Notes: generated by a model not told the origin, from the letters alone. A stretch of 64,000 bases of DNA from Pelagicoccus sp. SDUM812003 (GCF_031127815.1 NZ_JARXHY010000008.1:1-64000); one strand, 5' to 3'. Shown: positions 18,749 to 28,038, numbered from the stretch's first letter. A program made the numbers and translations.

Positions 18749-20377
18749 CTAGACAGTGGCGCCCTTGTCGTCAAAGGAGACGAAGCGCTGCAGCACGATC
18801 ATCATGCGATCGAGGAAGAACCCGATGATTCCCACCACGAAGCAGACCATGATGATGTTGGCGAAGGTCAGGGACGAGCCGTTCTGGTACTCATCCCAGA
18901 CGAACTTGCCCAAGCCGTCCGACGAGGACAGCGCTTCCGCCGCGATCAACACCATCCAACCGACGCCCAGCGAAATGCGCAACCCGGCGAAAACCAGCGG
19001 CAGAGCGGAGGGGATGACGATCTTGAACAGGCGATCCCAGAAGCCCAGACGCAGCACGCGGGCCACGTTGATGTGGTCGTTGTCGATGGAGGACACGCCC
19101 AGGGCCGTGTTGACTAGCGCCGGCCACACCGCGCACATGGCCACCGTGCACGCGGAGAAGATCAGCGCGGGATTCACCTCCAAGGAGGAGATGAAGGGAA
19201 GCGAGTTGAGAAAGTTAAACAGCGGGTGGTTCTCCGGATCCGGGAAGAACGCCCCTACTACGATTTGAAAGATCAATAGCCATACCACCGGCGAGACCGG
19301 CTTGAAGATGGAAATGATAGGCGTCATGCACGCCATGAAGATCTTGTTCAACCCGCACATGATTCCCACCGGGATAGCCACGAAAGCCGCCATGAAGAAT
19401 CCCACGAAAACGGTGAAGATGGAACGCTTGATCTGGTGATAGATGGTCACTGCGGACGCGTACTCCTGCCCCGCCAGGCGCTCGATGCTTTCCTCCGATC
19501 GCACCGCTCGCTTGGCTATGGACAGCGCCTCCTTGGCGGTCTCCGCCGCAGCGAGCTCGGCCAAATAAGCCTCTAGCTCGGCCTTCTCCTCGTCCAGCTT
19601 CACGTTGAGGTTGCGATCGTCGAGAAACTCGAGGCGCGTCTTGAGAAAGAAAAGCTTGTCCGCCAGGCTGTCGTACCGCTTGCGCGCGTCGTCCAGCGGC
19701 TTGTACTTGGCGCCGCGAATCTCATCGATCTGGGTCTTAAGCGCATTGAGCTCATCCCGCTCGGCGTCCGACGCCAGGGCATCCTGCCGAATCGCCTTGA
19801 TTAGAACGCTCTTGTCCGTACGGCCAGCGGCGACCTCCTCCGAAATGCTGGCGATCTCAGCATCCCGAGCTTTGGCAGCATCTCTGTATTCAGATCTCAA
19901 CTCGTCGTAGCGGGATTCGATCGGAGCGATGCGCGTCTCGATGCGGGACGCCTTTTCGGCCTCCTTCTCGGCAACCAACGCTTTCGCATCCTCCACTTCA
20001 TTTTCCAGCATGGCGTAGTCCGTCGAAACCTGCTGAAAAACGCGCTGGCGCTGCTCCCCGCTCAGCAGAAAGTCCTGTCGCTTCACCTTCTCGCGGTCCG
20101 CTATGGTATCGTTGATCTTCACCGAATCCCAAACGACATCCGGCGTAGGAACCTCGCCCGACTTGGTCTTATGCCTCGGGCCGAGCCAGTCCCAGAACCA
20201 GAGACAGGCCAACACGAAAAAGATAGGGATCACCAGGTACTTGAGGATGCTCTGAAGCTGCTTTTGCGGCTCTTCGCCGAAAGCGAGCCGTATCACCGGA
20301 TCGAATACCGTAAAGCCGCTCACATCGAGCGCCTTGAGGATTTTATACTTAACTTTGTCCTTAGCCGATTCAGCCAT
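18749..20377 (-). CDS. nrtB: Nitrate ABC transporter permease with a long coiled-coil insertion
   Basis: 542 residues, about twice the usual 270-300 for NrtB/SsuC-type permeases. Helix 1 is at about 46-66. A segment of about 215 residues (about 90-305) follows, very rich in Glu, Lys, Ala and Arg with heptad spacing. It has no membrane helix and is predicted to be coiled coil. The normal permease core resumes at [20 protein letters not shown] with five further helices, including the cytoplasmic EAA-like loop [23 protein letters not shown] that contacts the ATPases. The insertion falls between helix 1 and the core, probably on the periplasmic side where NrtA docks. The reading frame is continuous across it and base composition is unchanged, so this is not an assembly artefact or a recent insertion. 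Confidence 0.88.
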   Translation of the reverse strand: MAESAKDKVKYKILKALDVSGFTVFDPVIRLAFGEEPQKQLQSILKYLVIPIFFVLACLWFWDWLGPRHKTKSGEVPTPDVVWDSVKINDTIADREKVKRQDFLLSGEQRQRVFQQVSTDYAMLENEVEDAKALVAEKEAEKASRIETRIAPIESRYDELRSEYRDAAKARDAEIASISEEVAAGRTDKSVLIKAIRQDALASDAERDELNALKTQIDEIRGAKYKPLDDARKRYDSLADKLFFLKTRLEFLDDRNLNVKLDEEKAELEAYLAELAAAETAKEALSIAKRAVRSEESIERLAGQEYASAVTIYHQIKRSIFTVFVGFFMAAFVAIPVGIMCGLNKIFMACMTPIISIFKPVSPVVWLLIFQIVVGAFFPDPENHPLFNFLNSLPFISSLEVNPALIFSACTVAMCAVWPALVNTALGVSSIDNDHINVARVLRLGFWDRLFKIVIPSALPLVFAGLRISLGVGWMVLIAAEALSSSDGLGKFVWDEYQNGSSLTFANIIMVCFVVGIIGFFLDRMMIVLQRFVSFDDKGATV

Positions 20378-20430
20378 GGTCGTAACGGGTCGAGAGGTTA
20401 GTTTCGAATCTGAGTAAATGAACCTCGAAG

Positions 20431-20483
20431 GGAGGCGATCGGCTCAGTCCGCGAGCGGCGATCGCCTCCTTAAAAGGCCTTTT
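20431..20483 (-). other. Strong hairpin between nrtA and nrtB
   Basis: An 11-bp perfect stem GGAGGCGATCG/CGATCGCCTCC (20431-20441 with 20459-20469), extended inside by GCTC/GAGC, is next to the palindrome AAAAGGCCTTTT (20472-20483). It lies in the 120-base spacer after nrtA. No T-run follows on the minus strand, so it more likely protects the nrtA mRNA 3' end or attenuates nrtBCD, giving excess binding protein over permease. Confidence 0.6.
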
Positions 20484-20497
20484 CAAAAAAGGATTTG

Positions 20498-21844
20498 CTA
20501 GTCCTTGTTTCCGATCGTGTGAGCGTTCAGGTAGCCGATCGGATCCTTGGGGTCATAGGTGATCCCGTCGATGAACTCGTCGGTCGCCGGCTTGTATCCA
20601 TCGGTCTCCCAAGGGATGTCCGCCTCCTCGATGTAGCCTTCTTCAAGAAGGTGGCGAGCCGCTTCCAAATACACGTCAGGGCGATAGACCTTCTTCGCGG
20701 TTTCGTGGTACCAGTCAGCCGACTTCGGCTCGGTGATCTGGCCCCAGCGGCGCATCTGCGTGAGGAACCAGATTCCGTCGCTGTACCATGGATACGTGCT
20801 GTGGTACTTGAAGAACACATTGAAGTCCGGCATCTCGCGCTTGTCGGTCTTCTGGAAGTAGAAGTAGCCGGTCATGGAGTTCTTGATCACGTCGAAGTCC
20901 GCCCCGACATAGTTGGGCTGGGAGAGGATACGAACCGCCTCTTCGCGATTGACCAGCGTCCCGTCTTCATCCGTTTCGTCGAGCCATTTGCCGGCGCGTA
21001 TCAAAGCCTTAACGACAGCGATATGCGTATTCGGATTCTCTTCGGCCCACTTCGCGGTCACGCCGAACACCTTTTCCGGGTTGTTCTTCCAAATGTCGTA
21101 GTTGGTGGTCACCGGCACGCCAATGCCCTTGGCCACCGCCTGCTGGTTCCAAGGCTCGCCCACGCAGTAGCCGCTGATGTTTCCGCTCTCGAGCGTGGCC
21201 GGCATTTGAGGCGGGGGCGTCACGGAAAGTTCGACCTGGGCGTTGGTGAAACCCTTCTTGTCCTCCGCGGTGTAGAAACCGGGATGAATGCCAGCGGCCG
21301 CCAGCCAGTAGCGGATCTCGTAGTTATGAGTGGATACAGGGAAAACCATTCCCATCTGCAGTTTCTCGCCCGCATCGATCTTCTCCTCGACGATCGGCTT
21401 GAGGGCGTCCGCCGTGATGGGATGAGGCGGCGTATCGGTATCCAAAGCCGGATCGTTGTACTGCATTTCCTCCCAGATGGAGTTCGAAACCGTGATACCG
21501 TTTCCGTTCAGGTCCAAAGTGTAGGCCGTGATGATGTGGGCCTGGGTGCCAAACCCAATGGTCGCCGCGATGGGCTGGCCGGAGAGCATATGGGCTCCGT
21601 CAAGCTCGCCGTTGATCACGTTATCCAAGAGCTGCTTCCAGTTCGGCTGGGCGATCACCTCCACCTGAAGGCCCTCTTCCTCGAAGAAGCCCTTCTCCTT
21701 GGCGATCACAAGCGGGGCGCAGTCGGTCAGCTTGATGAAGCCAAATTTCAGCTCGTCCTTTTCCAGGTCCAGTTGCTCCGCAGTAGCGGAGGAAACAGCC
21801 AGCGTGAGGCTCGCTGCGGTGATAAGTCTTCTAAGGTTTTTCAT
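20498..21844 (-). CDS. nrtA: Nitrate-binding periplasmic protein NrtA
   Basis: 448 residues with a Sec signal peptide (about 1-22, [11 protein letters not shown]). No lipobox Cys is present, so it is likely soluble in the periplasm. The NrtA/CmpA fold is recognisable: [23 protein letters not shown] at the start, [11 protein letters not shown], and [16 protein letters not shown], the loops that contact the anion. It captures nitrate (or nitrite) and delivers it to NrtBCD. It is first in the nrtABCD unit, under a sigma-54-like promoter about 120 bases upstream. Bicarbonate-binding CmpA is the close alternative, but the locus argues for nitrate. Confidence 0.9.
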   Translation of the reverse strand: MKNLRRLITAASLTLAVSSATAEQLDLEKDELKFGFIKLTDCAPLVIAKEKGFFEEEGLQVEVIAQPNWKQLLDNVINGELDGAHMLSGQPIAATIGFGTQAHIITAYTLDLNGNGITVSNSIWEEMQYNDPALDTDTPPHPITADALKPIVEEKIDAGEKLQMGMVFPVSTHNYEIRYWLAAAGIHPGFYTAEDKKGFTNAQVELSVTPPPQMPATLESGNISGYCVGEPWNQQAVAKGIGVPVTTNYDIWKNNPEKVFGVTAKWAEENPNTHIAVVKALIRAGKWLDETDEDGTLVNREEAVRILSQPNYVGADFDVIKNSMTGYFYFQKTDKREMPDFNVFFKYHSTYPWYSDGIWFLTQMRRWGQITEPKSADWYHETAKKVYRPDVYLEAARHLLEEGYIEEADIPWETDGYKPATDEFIDGITYDPKDPIGYLNAHTIGNKD

Positions 21845-22327
21845 ACTCGATTCAGTTCGGGATTTCAGGTCGTCTCCAGTTAGCCAACAGATGTATCGAT
21901 TTTCTCATGACAGGGTTATCCCTGCCAAATCTAGAAAACCATGGGATTTGTTGATACCTGCTATTAGCGACCCATGCGCCAAAACGCGTCGAAATGGACA
22001 AATACACCCGCTCCCGAACACCGTTATACTGAAATCCTCCCCACGCTTTTTCCTTACATTCAACAGCTTACACGAAACTCTCCCTCCTATTCGCATTACA
22101 AATAATTTTACATATACACCGCTTTCATGAATTTCATTCATTCCTACAAGAATTGCGTTCCATGGAAGCTCGTTAAGTTTAAGCGGGTGGCGAAAACGAA
22201 GCATGAACGATTTTACGCGCTTGAGATCCGGCGGGTCGCTCCAGCAGGTCGCAATGCCTCAGAGCTAAGGGTTGGACTCTAACGAAGGTCGCCGAGCCGA
22301 GACGCGCCAATCTGGGGCGAGCTTCGC
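21845..22327. other. nrtA leader and upstream region
   Basis: Non-coding stretch between nrtA and the nasS terminator. Besides the sigma-54-like promoter at 21964-21982 it holds the small hairpin CAGGG-TTAT-CCCTG (about 21906-21919) inside the transcribed nrtA leader, and an AT-rich segment near 22090-22130. The sequence GAACACC occurs here and also upstream of dmsBC, which may be part of an activator site. No gene is visible. Confidence 0.5.
21964..21982 (-). promoter_or_regulatory. Sigma-54-type promoter of nrtABCD
   Basis: Minus strand TTGGCGCATGGGTCGCTAA. The GG-N10-GC spacing is exact, and the flanking TT...TAA matches the nirA promoter (TTGGC-N9-GCTAA in both). Predicted start near 21955, leader about 110 bases. 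Confidence 0.65.
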
Positions 22328-22358
22328 AAAAAAGCCCCCTGCGACGATCGCAGGGGGC
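22328..22358 (-). terminator. Intrinsic terminator of the nasS-like gene
   Basis: Perfect 11-bp stem GCCCCCTGCGA/TCGCAGGGGGC (22334-22344 with 22348-22358), 3-base loop; on the minus strand it is followed by six T. It lies 48 bases past the stop codon. Confidence 0.85.
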
Positions 22359-22406
22359 CGTTTCAGACCTGGCAGATAAAAAGGGATAGAGGCGCTTTGC
22401 GAAACG

Positions 22407-23492
22407 TCAGGCGGGCACGAAGCGAGCTCGAGAGAGAGCCTTCTCGTAGAGATCCTCGCGGAAAACGGTCGAAGCCCGATCCACGGCGGCAGCGTCGATC
22501 TGGCCGCAGTTCTCCACCAGGCGGCTGACGATCCATTCGCGATCCGCGGCGCTGGGTCGATTCGAATCCTGGGCGTAGAAGCGCATAAAGGCCGGACTGC
22601 TTTCCACCCTCCCCAATCCGTAGTTGAATTGTGGCGACAAGCATTGCTCGATCAGCTCGGCAGGGCAATTGATGCGTTTGCGATCGCTGATCATTTCCGA
22701 AATCTCGGAGCGATGGGTCGGATCGTCGCAAAGGGCGCAGGCTTCGATCAATGCCGACATCAAAGCGATGTGCTCGTCCGGATGCTCCTCAGCGAAACGC
22801 TCCCGCACCATCAGCACCTTTTCCGGATGCCCAGGGCTGAGGTCCACGGAATTGACCGGCGACCAGCCGATCTTCTGCGAAATGGCGAGGCTGCCCCACG
22901 GCTCTCCGGCGCAGAACCCGTCGATGGTGCCGGCATGGAGATTTCGACACATCTGCGTCGGAGGAAGCGTCACCAGCTCCACATCTTCCTCCGGATCGAT
23001 GCCTGCCTCGATCAGCCACTCGCGCAGGTGGAAATTGTGAGAGGAACACGCGTAGACCGTGGCGAACTTGTACTTTCGAAACGCCTTGCGGTTGTCCACG
23101 TCCATCTTGAGCGTCTCCTTGTTCTTGACCCCGCGACGACGCAGCTCCTCGGAAAGCACGATGGCGTTTCCGCCTCGGCTGAGCACCAAGCCAGTGATGC
23201 AGGAAACCGCTGGGGCTCCCATGCCAAAGGAACTGGCGAACGGCAGGGTGCAAAGGGCGTGCGCCGCCTCGAGCTCGCCGAAATTGATCTTCTCGCGAAT
23301 CGTCGCCCAACCCACTTCGCGACTCAACGCCACGTTCAGACCCTTCTTTTCGAAAAGACCATATTCGGCTGCGACGATCAAAGGAGCCGCGTCCACCAGA
23401 CCGATGTAGCCTAGCCGCGTCACCGAGCGACGATTGAAGACAGAGGGAGAGATTCTGGCATCAGAAATTCTAGAGGGTTGCACGCCATTCAT
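22407..23492 (-). CDS. nasS: NasS-like cytoplasmic nitrate/nitrite sensor (NrtA/CmpA fold, no signal peptide)
   Basis: 361 residues from the ATG at 23492; an in-frame TTG at 23546 would add 18 basic residues. The fold is that of NrtA (LGYIGLVDAAPLIVAAEYGLFEKKG, TIDGFCAGEPWGSLAISQKIG) but the protein has no signal peptide, so it should stay in the cytoplasm. NasS proteins are exactly such cytoplasmic NrtA relatives that hold the ANTAR antiterminator NasT until nitrate binds. No NasT gene is adjacent; instead a LysR regulator is divergently transcribed. It may work with a NasT encoded elsewhere, or be a sensor partner of the LysR protein. A periplasmic binding protein is unlikely because of the N-terminus. 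Confidence 0.75.
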   Translation of the reverse strand: MNGVQPSRISDARISPSVFNRRSVTRLGYIGLVDAAPLIVAAEYGLFEKKGLNVALSREVGWATIREKINFGELEAAHALCTLPFASSFGMGAPAVSCITGLVLSRGGNAIVLSEELRRRGVKNKETLKMDVDNRKAFRKYKFATVYACSSHNFHLREWLIEAGIDPEEDVELVTLPPTQMCRNLHAGTIDGFCAGEPWGSLAISQKIGWSPVNSVDLSPGHPEKVLMVRERFAEEHPDEHIALMSALIEACALCDDPTHRSEISEMISDRKRINCPAELIEQCLSPQFNYGLGRVESSPAFMRFYAQDSNRPSAADREWIVSRLVENCGQIDAAAVDRASTVFREDLYEKALSRARFVPA

Positions 23493-23585
23493 CCTGCGCC
23501 GTGCAGCCGCCCGCGTGCCAAAAGAGTTAAAAATCTTGAAATACAAAATATTCTAATCCAAATACTCTTTTCCGTAATATTTTTC
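23493..23585. promoter_or_regulatory. Shared AT-rich control region of nasS-like and lysR genes
   Basis: The short spacer between divergent start codons is markedly AT-rich and holds the palindromic words AAAATATT (about 23544-23551) and AATATTTT (about 23575-23582), about 23 bases apart. This is the usual place for LysR self-regulation. No clear -35/-10 pair stands out. Confidence 0.45.
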
Positions 23586-24497
23586 ATGAGGGATGATATC
23601 ATAGACAGCCGTCAGCTCCTGGCATTCAAGACTCTGGCCGAAACGGGGAGCTTCACCTTGGCCGCCAAGCAGCTCAATCTTACGCAATCCGCGGTGAGCC
23701 ACTCCATCAAGGCGCTCGAAGACGATCTCGGCTGCGCCTTGATCAATCGCTTGGGTCGCAAGATCCACCTGACCGAGGCGGGTGACATCTTCCTCGCCGC
23801 CGCCGAGCGCATCCACCAACGCATGCATCGGGTGCGTTCGGAGCTGGAGGCGCTGAGCCGCTGGGGAGCGGGGCGTCTGCGCATCGGGGCAGGCACCACC
23901 GCTTGCCAGTACATCCTGCCCACCGTCATTCGCGAGTTCCGCCAAACCTTTCCCGACTGCCAGCTCTCCATTTCGCCAAACGACGCCAAGGAACTGATGG
24001 ATGAATTGCGGGGAAACGAGATCGATCTCGCCTTCACCCTCGCCCCGCTGTCCGACGACGATATCGAATGCCAAACGGTATTCGAAGACACCCTACAGTT
24101 CGCCGTGGCCCCATCCCATCCTTGGGCCAATCGCAAGGTGGCTCCGGGCTCGGAGATCGACGAGCAAACCTTCGTCACCTACAGCAAGCGCAGCCTTACC
24201 TTCGAAAGCATTCGCCGACACTTTCGCAACGAAGGGCACACCTTTTCCAAGGTTATCGAGCTGGGCAGCATGGAGGCCATCAAGGAGCTGGTGAAAATCG
24301 GCATCGGCGTCGGTATCATCGCTCCATGGGTAACGCAGAAGGAAGCCCACGAAGGCAGCATCTTCCTGCTCTCCCCCAGCCGCAAGGCCCTCAAGCGCTC
24401 CTGGGGCGTCTGCTACGTGAAAGGCCGACGCCTCTCCCTGATGGAGGAAACCTTCATCGGTCTGTGCGAAAGCGCCTGCGATTGCCTGGAACAATAG
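23586..24497 (+). CDS. LysR-family transcriptional regulator (CysB/CbbR-like)
   Basis: 303 residues from the ATG at 23586. The upstream extension back to 23478 would run through the control region and is not used. The winged HTH spans about residues 8-65 (LLAFKTLAETGSFTLAAKQLNLTQSAVSHSIKALEDDLG), followed by a two-lobe effector-binding domain of about 210 residues. Position, divergent from the nasS-like gene at the end of the nitrate island, suggests a nitrogen-related effector such as nitrite or N-acetylserine, but this is inference. Whether it controls the island together with sigma-54 is unknown. Confidence 0.85.
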   Translation: MRDDIIDSRQLLAFKTLAETGSFTLAAKQLNLTQSAVSHSIKALEDDLGCALINRLGRKIHLTEAGDIFLAAAERIHQRMHRVRSELEALSRWGAGRLRIGAGTTACQYILPTVIREFRQTFPDCQLSISPNDAKELMDELRGNEIDLAFTLAPLSDDDIECQTVFEDTLQFAVAPSHPWANRKVAPGSEIDEQTFVTYSKRSLTFESIRRHFRNEGHTFSKVIELGSMEAIKELVKIGIGVGIIAPWVTQKEAHEGSIFLLSPSRKALKRSWGVCYVKGRRLSLMEETFIGLCESACDCLEQ

Positions 24498-24548
24498 GCT
24501 CGCCGACAAAGAGCCTGGGCGTGGCATATGAGATGCTGAACGCCCTGC

Positions 24549-25457
24549 GTGCCTGATTCGCCCTTCTACTCTCGTCTCCCTGCGCTGCAGCGTTTCCCGC
24601 GCGTTGCTTTGCTGGCCATCGCGCTGGCCGCCACCACGCTCGCGAGCGCCAAACCTGAGATCCTGATCCTGGGAACCGATCATCTCAGCCAAACCTATCG
24701 GGAAGGCCAGCCAAAGACCGATGTGTTGAGCCCGGAAAATCAGGCTTCGCTCGAACGATTTCGAGACGAGATCGTCGCCTTCGCTCCCGACGCGGTGATG
24801 ATCGAAGTCCTGCCCAGCCGACAGGAGAAAACCGACGAGGAATACGCTCTCTTCCGCGAGAACGCTTTGGATCCCTCGCGCCTAGAGTATCCGCGACACG
24901 AGCTTTACCAGCTGGCCTTCCCCATCGCCCTAACGCTGGGGCTGGATCAAGTGCATTGCGTGAATTCGATCGGCGGCACCTCGCAGGGAATCCTCACCAA
25001 TGGCGACAACATCGAGATCTACCGCGAAGCGGGAAAGGAGCTTCGGGAATTCGCCATCGCGAAGTACCAGCAACTGGGCGACGGCGACCTGTCCTTCTAC
25101 GGCTTTCTCCACTTTCTGAATACACCGGAAGCCTACAACAAGATCTACCATCTTCGCTACATGGCGCCCGCCCGCGTCCGTAACGGCACTTTCTCGAATC
25201 CCGACGAACGCGTACCGCCTGAGTCATACTTGGAAACTGAATACATCGGAGCCGAGCTGATCTCGATATTCAAAAACAGAGATTTCAAGATCTACTCGAA
25301 CATTGTCACACGACAGCTGGAAACCGGTTGCCAGCGCATTCTACTGATCGTCGGCACCGGCCACGTGGGCAGCCTTCGCAGCATCTTCCGCGACGACCCG
25401 GAATTCGAACTCGTCGACGCTCTTGCCTACTTGTCCGCTAACGCGAACGCCAAATAG
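24549..25457 (+). CDS. DUF5694/TraB-like secreted protein
   Basis: 302 residues from a GTG at 24549; no ATG lies in frame before the signal peptide, so the start is uncertain. A signal-peptide-like stretch (about 17-35, ending TLASA) is followed by ILILGTDHLSQTYRE, VLSPENQASLERFRDEIVAFAPDAVMIE and, near the end, RILLIVGTGHVGSLRSIF. The GT(D/F)H and GxGHxGxL histidine motifs are those of the DUF5694 family, related to TraB/Tiki/EreA-type hydrolases; conserved Glu and His residues suggest metal-dependent hydrolysis, but no substrate is established. Its 3' end overlaps the convergent PQQ dehydrogenase by 31 bases. Confidence 0.75.
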   Translation: MPDSPFYSRLPALQRFPRVALLAIALAATTLASAKPEILILGTDHLSQTYREGQPKTDVLSPENQASLERFRDEIVAFAPDAVMIEVLPSRQEKTDEEYALFRENALDPSRLEYPRHELYQLAFPIALTLGLDQVHCVNSIGGTSQGILTNGDNIEIYREAGKELREFAIAKYQQLGDGDLSFYGFLHFLNTPEAYNKIYHLRYMAPARVRNGTFSNPDERVPPESYLETEYIGAELISIFKNRDFKIYSNIVTRQLETGCQRILLIVGTGHVGSLRSIFRDDPEFELVDALAYLSANANAK

Positions 25458-27553
25458 TAGTCGCCGCTCTTTGTACCCATTTTTCCACCACCGCAGGCGA
25501 TCACCACGTACTGCCGCCCATCGACCTCGTAGGTGGACGGCGTCGAGTAGCCGCCCGCGGGCAGCTTGTAGCGCCAAAGCTCCTCTCCCGTCGCCCGGTC
25601 GAACGCGCGAAAATACTCGTCCTTGCTGGCTCCGATAAACAGCAGCCCTCCCGCCGTGACCACCGGACCGCCGTAGTTTTCGGTACCGGTCGGCGGCAGC
25701 CCTTTTTCCACGAGTTCCGGCACGATGCCGAGCGTCGTTTTCCAAAGGTACTCGCCGGTGTTGAGGTCGATGGCGTTCAGGGTGCCCCAAGGCGGCTTCA
25801 CCGCAGGGTAGCCTTTCGAATCAAACCAGCGGTTGTAGCCGGTGTGGGTCCACGGACGCCGCGGCTGCGACGCCTCATCGCTGGACGCGGTGGCTTCGAT
25901 TTCATGCCGATCGCCGGAGTCCACCGTCAAGAGATAGTCCACGATGGCGTCGCGATCCGAGTCCGCAAAGAAGCCGAAGGCAGGCATTACGCCTTTGCCC
26001 AACTCGATGCGATCCGAAACGTCCTGCGGCGACAGACGCTCTCCCACATTCAGCAAGGCGGGAATGTTCTGGGCAGGGCTTCCGCTTCGGTCCGCGCCGT
26101 GGCAGCCGGCGCAGTTCTGCATGTAGATGCGCTCGCCGGTTCCGGTCGCCTTCGTGGTATCGACCATGGTGAGGATCCACGGCATCTCGTTGGAGTTGAT
26201 GTAAATGACGCCTTGCGGATCGACCGCCGCTCCACCCCATTCGCCACCCCCGTCGTAGCCGGGGAAAATGATCGTTCCCTCCTGACTCGGGGGCATGAAA
26301 GGGGTGTGAGGTTTCAGGGTCACGAAGCGATCGAGCGCTTCCTTATGGGATTCGGGGGAAACGTCGGTGATCAGGTCATAACTGAAAACCTGACGAGCGA
26401 ACGGCTCCGGTTTGGTCGGCAGCGGCTGCGTCGGCCAGGCTTGCTCGCCCGCTAGGTCAGACCATGGCACTGGAATTTCCTCGATCGGATAGAGCGGCTC
26501 TCCGGTCTCGCGATGAAACACGAAAACGTGTCCGGATTTGGTGATCTGGGCTACCGCTGGGATGACCTCTCCGTCTCGCTGCATCGTAAACAGATTGGGC
26601 GGTGCCGGCAAATCGCGGTCCCAAATGTCGTGGTGCACGAATTGGTAGTGCCAGATGCGTTCTCCAGTACGGGCGTCGAGCGCCAGCAAGCAGTTGGCGA
26701 ATAGATTCTGACCGAGGCGATCCCCGCCCCAAAAGTCGAAAGCCGCCGAGCCGGTCGGACAAAAAACCATGCCGCGTTCGCGATCGATCGACATGCCCGT
26801 CCAGACATTGGCTCCCCCGGTTTTCAGATAGGCGTCTTCCGGCCAGGTGTCGTAGCCGAATTCGCCCGGGCGCGGGATGGTGTTGAACTTCCAAACCAGC
26901 TCGCCGGTGCGAACGTCGTACGCTCGGATCGGACCCGGAGCGGAAGGAGCAGGCCCCTCGCCTACCCGCATGCCCATGATGATGAGATTCTCGAAGACGA
27001 CGCCAGGCGTGTTGGCCTGCACTTGGTAGCCTTCCACGTCGCGTCCCAGTTCGGCCTTCAAATCGACGCGGCCATCGACGCCGAAATCCGCGATGCGCCG
27101 CCCGGTCCCTGGATCGATCGCGATCAGGTAACGGTTGACCCCGAAAAGGATTCGTTTCTCGTCTCCATTCTCCCAATACGCCAGGCCGCGATTCACGCCC
27201 CGACCTTCGTTCGAGTCGAGTCCCTCGTAGGGATCCAGGCGCCAGAGTTGCTGGCCCGTCGCTGCATCGATAGCCACCAGATCGAGCCGGGCGTCGGTTC
27301 CGTAGAGCGCGCCTTCGATCACCAGCGGATTGCATTGGATCTGGCTGCGACCGTCCGGATCGTCCGCGCCTCCCTGCCATTGCCAAGCCAGTTCCAGCTG
27401 ATGCACGTTCCGAACAGTGATCTGATCCAAGGTCGAAAACTGACTCGAGGCGGCGTCGCCCAAGTACGTTTTCCAGTCCGCCGAAGCGGCAGCGTGAAGA
27501 GGCATGGGGAGGTGAGCGACCAATGTCGCTACAGCGAGAAACAAGCGGGGCAT
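25427..27553 (-). CDS. PQQ-dependent dehydrogenase with an inserted cytochrome c domain
   Basis: 708 residues from the ATG at 27553, chosen because it gives a signal peptide (MPRLFLAVATLVAHLPMPLHA). The rest is an eight-bladed quinoprotein propeller with repeated W motifs (ATGQQLWRLD, TGELVWKFN, TGERIWHYQ, TGEYLWKTT, TGEELWRYK). A cytochrome c domain is inserted near residues 500-585, with the heme motif NCAGCHG and a distal Met in VMPAFGFF. This matches the soluble or periplasmic membrane-glucose-dehydrogenase-like (quinoprotein) family that oxidises sugars or alcohols and passes electrons to the heme. The exact substrate is unknown. No PQQ biosynthesis genes are in the window. Confidence 0.85.
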   Translation of the reverse strand: MPRLFLAVATLVAHLPMPLHAAASADWKTYLGDAASSQFSTLDQITVRNVHQLELAWQWQGGADDPDGRSQIQCNPLVIEGALYGTDARLDLVAIDAATGQQLWRLDPYEGLDSNEGRGVNRGLAYWENGDEKRILFGVNRYLIAIDPGTGRRIADFGVDGRVDLKAELGRDVEGYQVQANTPGVVFENLIIMGMRVGEGPAPSAPGPIRAYDVRTGELVWKFNTIPRPGEFGYDTWPEDAYLKTGGANVWTGMSIDRERGMVFCPTGSAAFDFWGGDRLGQNLFANCLLALDARTGERIWHYQFVHHDIWDRDLPAPPNLFTMQRDGEVIPAVAQITKSGHVFVFHRETGEPLYPIEEIPVPWSDLAGEQAWPTQPLPTKPEPFARQVFSYDLITDVSPESHKEALDRFVTLKPHTPFMPPSQEGTIIFPGYDGGGEWGGAAVDPQGVIYINSNEMPWILTMVDTTKATGTGERIYMQNCAGCHGADRSGSPAQNIPALLNVGERLSPQDVSDRIELGKGVMPAFGFFADSDRDAIVDYLLTVDSGDRHEIEATASSDEASQPRRPWTHTGYNRWFDSKGYPAVKPPWGTLNAIDLNTGEYLWKTTLGIVPELVEKGLPPTGTENYGGPVVTAGGLLFIGASKDEYFRAFDRATGEELWRYKLPAGGYSTPSTYEVDGRQYVVIACGGGKMGTKSGDYYLAFALADK

Positions 27554-28038
27554 GAGGACTAGCAATGCGAATCCGCACGATGTTTGGCAATCCCCGAAAC
27601 CAGTCGCCCAACTGCGGAACGCCGACGAATCCATCGCCCCTTGTAAGAAATCTGAGAAAGCGACGACTCGCGTAGCGGGCGGCCCGACATTGCTTATGTT
27701 GCCCTCCTCAGCTCCTTCGCGGACTGAAAAACGCTCGTCGTCTTCCAACCATGGTTTCCTACTCCCACCGTTCCATTTCCCGTCTTGAGTCTCACCCTCA
27801 GCCTGCTGCGAAGAGCGCTACCGAGACGATTCAGCTCCCCACCGCTTGCGATTGCCCACCTCCTAGATTAGAGATAGGGGCTAGTGGCCTCACCGACCTA
27901 GAGTCCCAAAGCCGTTCGCATTGCAATGCCACCGGCGTCACCACCTCTGGCGAGCAGTTCGGAAACCCTTTGGATACTCAACCGCTGACCGGGATCGCGA
28001 TCGGATAGGCCCCCACCGTCCTTCCGAAGCCAAGTAAC
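27554..28038. other. Divergent intergenic region
   Basis: The 485 bases between the PQQ dehydrogenase and the histidine kinase contain only short overlapping frames without ribosome sites. They should hold promoters for both genes; I see no hairpin, repeat or clear promoter that I can name. Confidence 0.5.

Noticed and set aside
23478-23585. Extension of the LysR gene to 23478 and of the NasS-like gene to 23546
   Set aside because: Both would run through the shared AT-rich control region. The HTH and the NrtA fold start shortly after the ATGs at 23586 and 23492; the 23546 codon is TTG.
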